A program made the position numbers and the translations under genes. The notes below the pieces were generated by a model. That model saw only the letters and a list, made by a program, of their open reading frames with translations. It made no database searches and had not been told where the DNA came from. Shown here in pieces: positions 5,905 through 8,699 of a DNA stretch of 8,699 nt (its first letter is position 1; each line of letters opens with the position of its first letter). Source of the stretch: Candidatus Coatesiibacteriota bacterium (lineage in GTDB: Bacteria; RBG-13-66-14); contig WJMB01000080.1 in assembly GCA_014728185.1 (NCBI GenBank), positions 1 through 8,699 on the forward strand. The letters run 5' to 3'.

Positions 5905-5947
5905 CCCGAAAGGCAATCTTCCGGCATCGAAGTGGAGTCATGATCCC
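5905..5947 (-). mobile_element. Possible solo end of the 320-bp element family
   Basis: Read on the minus strand from 5947, GGGATCATG, later CCGGA and then AGATTGCCTT follow the left end of copy 2 (2862-2900) with small gaps. A complete element would run into rpmA, so at most a truncated end remains. The match is short and needs gaps, so chance is possible. Confidence 0.3.
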
Positions 5948-6112
5948 GGATGGGATTATCACAAGAACTATAAGCAATATCCACAGCCGATGAGAGTCGC
6001 ATGAAGGGAGGGATCGCTTGACGACGCGAACCGCGGCATAACTGAACAGGGCCTAACGATGGGGTGAAACAGCTCCGACAAATCGGCAGAAGGTTTCGCG
6101 CATACTCGTATA

Positions 6113-6375
6113 CGCATTCTGGAGCGTGTTCGGTCCAAAACGGGGCGGTAAACGGGCGGTTCTTCAAGCAGGTACTCGCCGTTTGGGACGTCGCGCATTT
6201 ATCACGGAAGGATCATGGGCATCTTTGCAGCTTGTTATTGATGCGCTTGCGAGACGAGTTGAGATCGGTTGAGCAGAAAAACAAGCCACCTGCGTGGTGG
6301 ATAATAAACTGATACACCTTGTCGCCGCCACTTACCGGCCCCCTTTGGTCTGACATAACCAGTTGACGGGATGCG
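6113..6375 (-). mobile_element. Shortened, degenerate copy of the 320-bp element family
   Basis: The end at 6113 reads GCATTCTGGAGCGTGTTCGG then TCC, matching the right end of copy 2 at about 18 of 23 positions. The similarity continues inward: on the minus strand, ACCGCCCC...GG-CCGA-CA-GCTCCA follows copy 2 at about 26 of 39 positions. The other end, near 6375, is weaker (GCATCCCGTCAACTGG, later AGACCAA). An internal match, AAGTGGCGGC, is shared with copy 1 but lies about 50 bases closer to the end, which fits the shorter length of 263 bp. No target duplication is seen. A minus-strand terminator-like hairpin (6286-6300 followed by CTTGTTTTT) lies inside. I see no gene in 5884-6451. Confidence 0.5.
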
Positions 6376-6451
6376 CGCGGCTTGTCTTTCATCAGAGGAG
6401 CGCTTCTGCGGCCGCCGCCTGTTCGGCCTGTCAAACCGGAGGTCGTCGACC

Positions 6452-6480
6452 TCGACAGCCGCGCCGGGCGCTGCTATACT
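6452..6480 (+). promoter_or_regulatory. ychF promoter
   Basis: TCGACA (6452-6457) is 17 bases from TATACT (6475-6480), a near-consensus sigma70 promoter. The leader would be about 38 bases and contains the GAGG ribosome site of the next gene. Confidence 0.75.
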
Positions 6481-6524
6481 GCCCTGCGTCCAGCGAAGAC
6501 AACCAGTCCAACCACGAGGTAGCG

Positions 6525-7610
6525 ATGAAGGTCGGCATCTGCGGGTTGCCCCAGTCGGGCAAGACCACGGTTTTCAACGCCCTGACCGGGGCCGATTACG
6601 AGCTGCACGCCTACGGCGGCGGCGCGGTGAAGGTCAACCTCGAAACGGCCTCCGTGGCCGATGAGCGGCTGGACTGGCTCCACAAGCTGGAGAGCTCGAA
6701 GAAGAAGACCCCGACGCAGATCGAGTTCCTCGACGTGGCCGGCCTGGGCGCCGGCGAGGGCGGCGGCGCCGTGGCCGCCCGCTTCATCAGCGAGCTGCGC
6801 CGCGCCGAGGCGTTGATGGTGGTGCTGCGGGCCTTCGACGATCCGGCCCTGCCCCACCCCGTCGGCTCCCTGGACCCGCTGCGCGACCTGGAGAGCTTCA
6901 TCCTCGAGCTGGGCGTGGTCGACCTCCAAGCGGTGACCACCCGGCTGGGCAGCGTGGGGCGCGGGGTGGACCGGGGCGACAAGAAGGCTCAGGAGCGTGT
7001 CCGACGCGAGGAGGGCGCCCTGGAGCGCCTGGCCGCCGCCCTGGAAGCGGGCCGTCCCGCCCGGGAGATCGAGCTGGAGGCCGACGAGGCCGAGCTGGTC
7101 CGCGGACTGGGCCTGCTGACCATGAAACCGCTAATCCCCGTGGTCAATGTGGACCTGGACTGTTCCCTCGATAAAAGCGCCCTCGAGGGCGTCGCCGAGC
7201 ACTGCGACCACCGGCCCGTGATCGTTCACGGCCGCTTGGAGAACGAGATCCGGGGCCTGGAACCCGATGAAGCCGCCGAGTTCCGCAGTGAGTTCGGCGT
7301 GCCCGGCGGCATCGTCGACGAGCTGGTCCGGGCCTGCTTCGAGGCCCTCGAGCTCCACGTCTTCTTCACCGTCGGTCCCAAGGAGGCCCGCTCCTGGACC
7401 ATCCGTCGCGGCGCGACGGCTATCGAGGCCGCCCGGGCCATCCACTCCGACATCGCCCGGGGTTTCATCCGCGCCGAGGTGGCCGCTTTCGACGAGCTCA
7501 GTGAACACGGCTCCTTCGCCGCGCTGAAGAAGAGGGGCCTCTACCGCATCGAGGGCAAGGACTACGTCGTCGCCGACGGCGATGTGATCTACTTCCGCTT
7601 CCAGGTCTGA
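6525..7610 (+). CDS. ychF: YchF/Obg-type P-loop NTPase with C-terminal TGS domain, divergent 'QSGKT' variant
   Basis: The 361-residue length is almost that of E. coli YchF. P-loop: GLPQSGKTT (7-15), where canonical YchF has GLPNVGKST. Walker B/G3: D70-VAGL. A helical insert spans about 130-200. The base-recognition motif is N208-V-D-L where YchF usually has N-x-x-E. The C-terminal TGS-like domain (about 275-361) is clear: FTVGPKEARSWTIRRGATA (281-299), then HSDIARGFIRAEV and EGKDYVVADGDVIYFRFQV. The usual switch-II segment (canonical GASKGEGLG) is shortened to GAGEGGGAV. These differences fit a YchF-like paralogue group I remember from deltaproteobacteria-type genomes rather than the classical gene. 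Family NTPases bind ribosomes and prefer ATP; nucleotide choice here is uncertain. The start has GAGG (6516-6519) five bases upstream. The gene is monocistronic, with its own promoter. Confidence 0.92.
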   Translation: MKVGICGLPQSGKTTVFNALTGADYELHAYGGGAVKVNLETASVADERLDWLHKLESSKKKTPTQIEFLDVAGLGAGEGGGAVAARFISELRRAEALMVVLRAFDDPALPHPVGSLDPLRDLESFILELGVVDLQAVTTRLGSVGRGVDRGDKKAQERVRREEGALERLAAALEAGRPAREIELEADEAELVRGLGLLTMKPLIPVVNVDLDCSLDKSALEGVAEHCDHRPVIVHGRLENEIRGLEPDEAAEFRSEFGVPGGIVDELVRACFEALELHVFFTVGPKEARSWTIRRGATAIEAARAIHSDIARGFIRAEVAAFDELSEHGSFAALKKRGLYRIEGKDYVVADGDVIYFRFQV

Positions 7611-7669
7611 GCGGAGGGAAGGGAACCCGCCGCTCATCGGAGAAGTATCTTAGAGTGCCTTAACCGCTC

Positions 7670-7718
7670 GACCAGCCCGACCGGTCTTGTCTTCGGTCTG
7701 ATAACTGGTCTTATCGAT
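7670..7718 (+). promoter_or_regulatory. GGTCT repeat cluster upstream of the ferritin-like gene
   Basis: GGTCT occurs at 7683, 7695 and 7707, exactly 12 bases apart. The complement GACC occurs at 7670 and 7679, forming a central palindrome GACCGGTC (7679-7686) and an outer pair, GACCAG (7670-7675) with CTGGTC (7705-7710). No strong promoter boxes are seen; TTGTCT (7687) and TTATCG (7711) are poor candidates. This could be an operator for the downstream gene. Confidence 0.35.
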
Positions 7719-7771
7719 TGATTAGCGAAGCTCCGCAGACTCAAGGCCTCTTTATCGAGGAGGAATGTCCG

Positions 7772-8275
7772 ATGACCGTCATCGAAGCCCTGCACGCCGC
7801 CCTGGAGTCGGAGATCACCGGCTTCACCACCTACCTCGAGTTCGCCCGCGACACCGAGGACCTCACCGGCAAGAACATGTTCATCACCCTGGCCCGCGAG
7901 GAGGTCGACCATTTCGACATCCTGCGCCGGCAGCTCAAGCAGGCCATGGACCGTGAGAAGGTCACCTCGCGCAAGGTGACCCACACCACGGTTTCACGTC
8001 TCGTCCCCCAACTCGATCCGGTCTCCGAGCGCACCCTGGGCAAGAAGGGCGTCAACCAGCTCGGCGCCATCGAGACCGCCATGGACCAGGAGCGCGCGGC
8101 CATCAAGTTCTACACCGATCAGGCCGAGCGCTGCGAGGACCCCAAGGTCAAGGCGACCTTCGAGCAGTTGGCCGAGATGGAGACCGCCCACTTCGAGTTG
8201 CTCCAAGCCCAGCTCGACTCGATCAATGGCACCGGCCACTGGTTCGGTATCTCTGAATGGACCATGGAGGGCTAA
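7772..8275 (+). CDS. Ferritin-like (rubrerythrin-type) diiron protein
   Basis: The 167-residue protein forms a four-helix bundle with two matching halves. Half one has E14-x6-Y21 (helix A) and F37-x2-LA-x-E43-E44-x2-H47 (helix B). Half two has E107-x2-A-x3-Y114 (helix C) and F130-x2-LA-x2-E137-x2-H140 (helix D). E14, E44, H47, E107, E137 and H140 are the expected iron ligands, so the diiron site looks intact. There is no C-terminal rubredoxin domain, so an electron donor for peroxide reduction would have to be separate. It ends GHWFGISEWTMEG. Likely cytoplasmic, acting in peroxide or oxygen defence or iron handling (inferred from family). GAGGAGG (7757-7763) lies eight bases before the ATG at 7772 and decides the start; an out-of-frame ATG at 7765 is too close to it. 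The 161-base upstream gap contains the GGTCT repeats. Confidence 0.92.
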   Translation: MTVIEALHAALESEITGFTTYLEFARDTEDLTGKNMFITLAREEVDHFDILRRQLKQAMDREKVTSRKVTHTTVSRLVPQLDPVSERTLGKKGVNQLGAIETAMDQERAAIKFYTDQAERCEDPKVKATFEQLAEMETAHFELLQAQLDSINGTGHWFGISEWTMEG

Positions 8276-8303
8276 CCCGGAAAAGCAGTGGCGATGTATC
8301 CGC

Positions 8304-8342
8304 GACCCCCCCGCTTCGCCTTGCGAGTTCGGGGGGGGGGTC
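8304..8342. terminator. C7/G10 hairpin after the ferritin-like gene
   Basis: GACCCCCCC (8304-8312) pairs with GGGGGGGTC (8334-8342), a 9-bp stem. The 3' arm is part of a ten-G run (8331-8340). No T-run follows, so it may stabilise or process the transcript rather than end it. Confidence 0.4.
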
Positions 8343-8558
8343 TCCACGCGGTAGCTCAATTGCCTGAAGCGAGCTTCACCGCCGCAAATCAATCTTGGTT
8401 GTTGGATTATCAGAACAAACTTAACCTATCTCGATAGCTCAGAGATTCGCATTGTGTAAGTGCCTTTCCAGTCTCCCCGTGAAAGGCATCGATTCGAAGT
8501 GGACAAAAGCTATCAGGGGTTCTCAGGCCGGCAATAGATGACGTTTATAATATCGCAG
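8343..8558. other. Gene-free spacer with one stem-loop
   Basis: No ORF with coding character is visible. TGCCTTTC (8461-8468) and GAAAGGCA (8481-8488) form a perfect 8-bp stem with a 12-base loop and no T-run; its role is unknown. The spacer ends at the insertion sequence; TATCGCAG (8551-8558) would be its target-site flank. Confidence 0.5.
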
Positions 8559-8699
8559 GGCATCATGTAACCTGATCGGACCAATTGAGCAGTGCATCCT
8601 GCAGGTAGTCGAGAGTGTTTTCGTCGTCTCTGTGATTGAATCGGAACGACCTTTCCCTGATAAAGAGCCTGAAGTTGCGTTTGAACCCACCGTGATAGG
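8559..8699 (-). mobile_element. Right end of an IS1595-like insertion sequence (partial)
   Basis: The terminus GGCATCATGTAACCTGATCG then GACC (8559-8582) is shared in degenerate form with the ends of the 320-bp elements. The transposase reading frame on the minus strand ends inside this terminal repeat. The rest of the element lies beyond the window, so its other end and completeness are unknown. Confidence 0.7.
8563..8699 (-). CDS. IS1595-like transposase, C-terminal fragment (partial)
   Basis: On the minus strand 44 residues are open from the window edge to a TGA at 8565-8563. They begin YHGGFKRNFRLFIRERSFRF and end NHRDDENTLDYLQDALLNW then SDQVT. The pattern H-G, then a basic stretch, then (Y/F)-(L/I)-x-E-x2-FRFN-x-R is the typical end of the ISXO2/IS1595 DDE transposase domain ('YLdEFxFRFNRR'), whose last catalytic acid would lie upstream, outside the window. 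The family assignment rests on this short stretch and on the 8-bp target duplication of the related element at 316-635. The stop codon sits four bases from the element's terminus. No damage is visible in the part seen. Confidence 0.68.
   Translation of the reverse strand, partial: YHGGFKRNFRLFIRERSFRFNHRDDENTLDYLQDALLNWSDQVT

Noticed and set aside
6363..6524. Upstream extension of ychF by 54 codons
   Set aside because: The conserved protein begins at MKVGICGLPQSGKT with a GAGG site; the extension covers the promoter and has no domain.
8341..8510. tRNA-like fragments (GTAGCTCAATTG at about 8351, GATAGCTCAGAG at about 8432, ATCGATTCGAAG at about 8488)
   Set aside because: No acceptor stem, anticodon arm or correct spacing could be assembled for any of them.
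1..8699. CRISPR arrays, rRNA, tmRNA, SRP RNA or RNase P RNA
   Set aside because: No regularly spaced direct repeats or recognisable conserved cores were seen on either strand.

Overview
This is a GC-rich bacterial chromosomal window carrying housekeeping genes: rpmA, obgE, a YchF-type P-loop NTPase, a ferritin-like diiron protein and a UbiA-family prenyltransferase. They are separated by unusually long, less GC-rich spacers. By my count only about 57% of the bases are coding. Good Shine-Dalgarno sites (GGAGG/GAGG) and sigma70-type promoters point to an ordinary bacterium. Ribosomal protein L27 lacks the cleavable N-terminal extension typical of Firmicutes, and a small protein with an HVQTE...G...YIVT motif recalls deltaproteobacterial/myxobacterial genomes. 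I cannot name the phylum from the sequence.

Layout. 1-139: C-terminus of a small, probably DNA-binding protein, followed by a terminator. 190-999: gene-free, holding a 320-bp transposon-like element with an 8-bp target duplication, then a promoter. 1000-1581: secreted, helical acidic protein of unknown function. 1674-2585: UbiA-family phosphoribosyltransferase-like membrane enzyme. 2586-3597: gene-free, holding a second 320-bp element, a bidirectional terminator and a 206-bp inverted-repeat element. 3598-5784, minus strand, transcribed in the order rpmA, obgE, small hypothetical gene; each seems to have its own promoter, and the obgE leader has two mutually exclusive hairpins. 5785-6524: rpmA promoter, remnants of the same transposon family, ychF promoter. 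6525-7610: ychF. 7772-8275: ferritin-like protein. 8276-8558: a terminator-like hairpin and a second stem-loop, no gene. 8559-8699: one end of an insertion sequence carrying the C-terminus of an IS1595-like transposase on the minus strand.

The main discovery is that the spacers are not featureless. Copies in three spacers (316-635, 2862-3181, 6113-6375) carry a degenerate terminal inverted repeat of about 24 bp, which is also the end of the insertion sequence entering the window at 8559. In that insertion sequence the transposase stop codon lies inside the repeat. The simplest reading is a family of non-autonomous (MITE-like) elements mobilised by an IS1595-like transposase, which explains much of the low coding density. 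The alignments were done by eye, so identity figures are hand counts.
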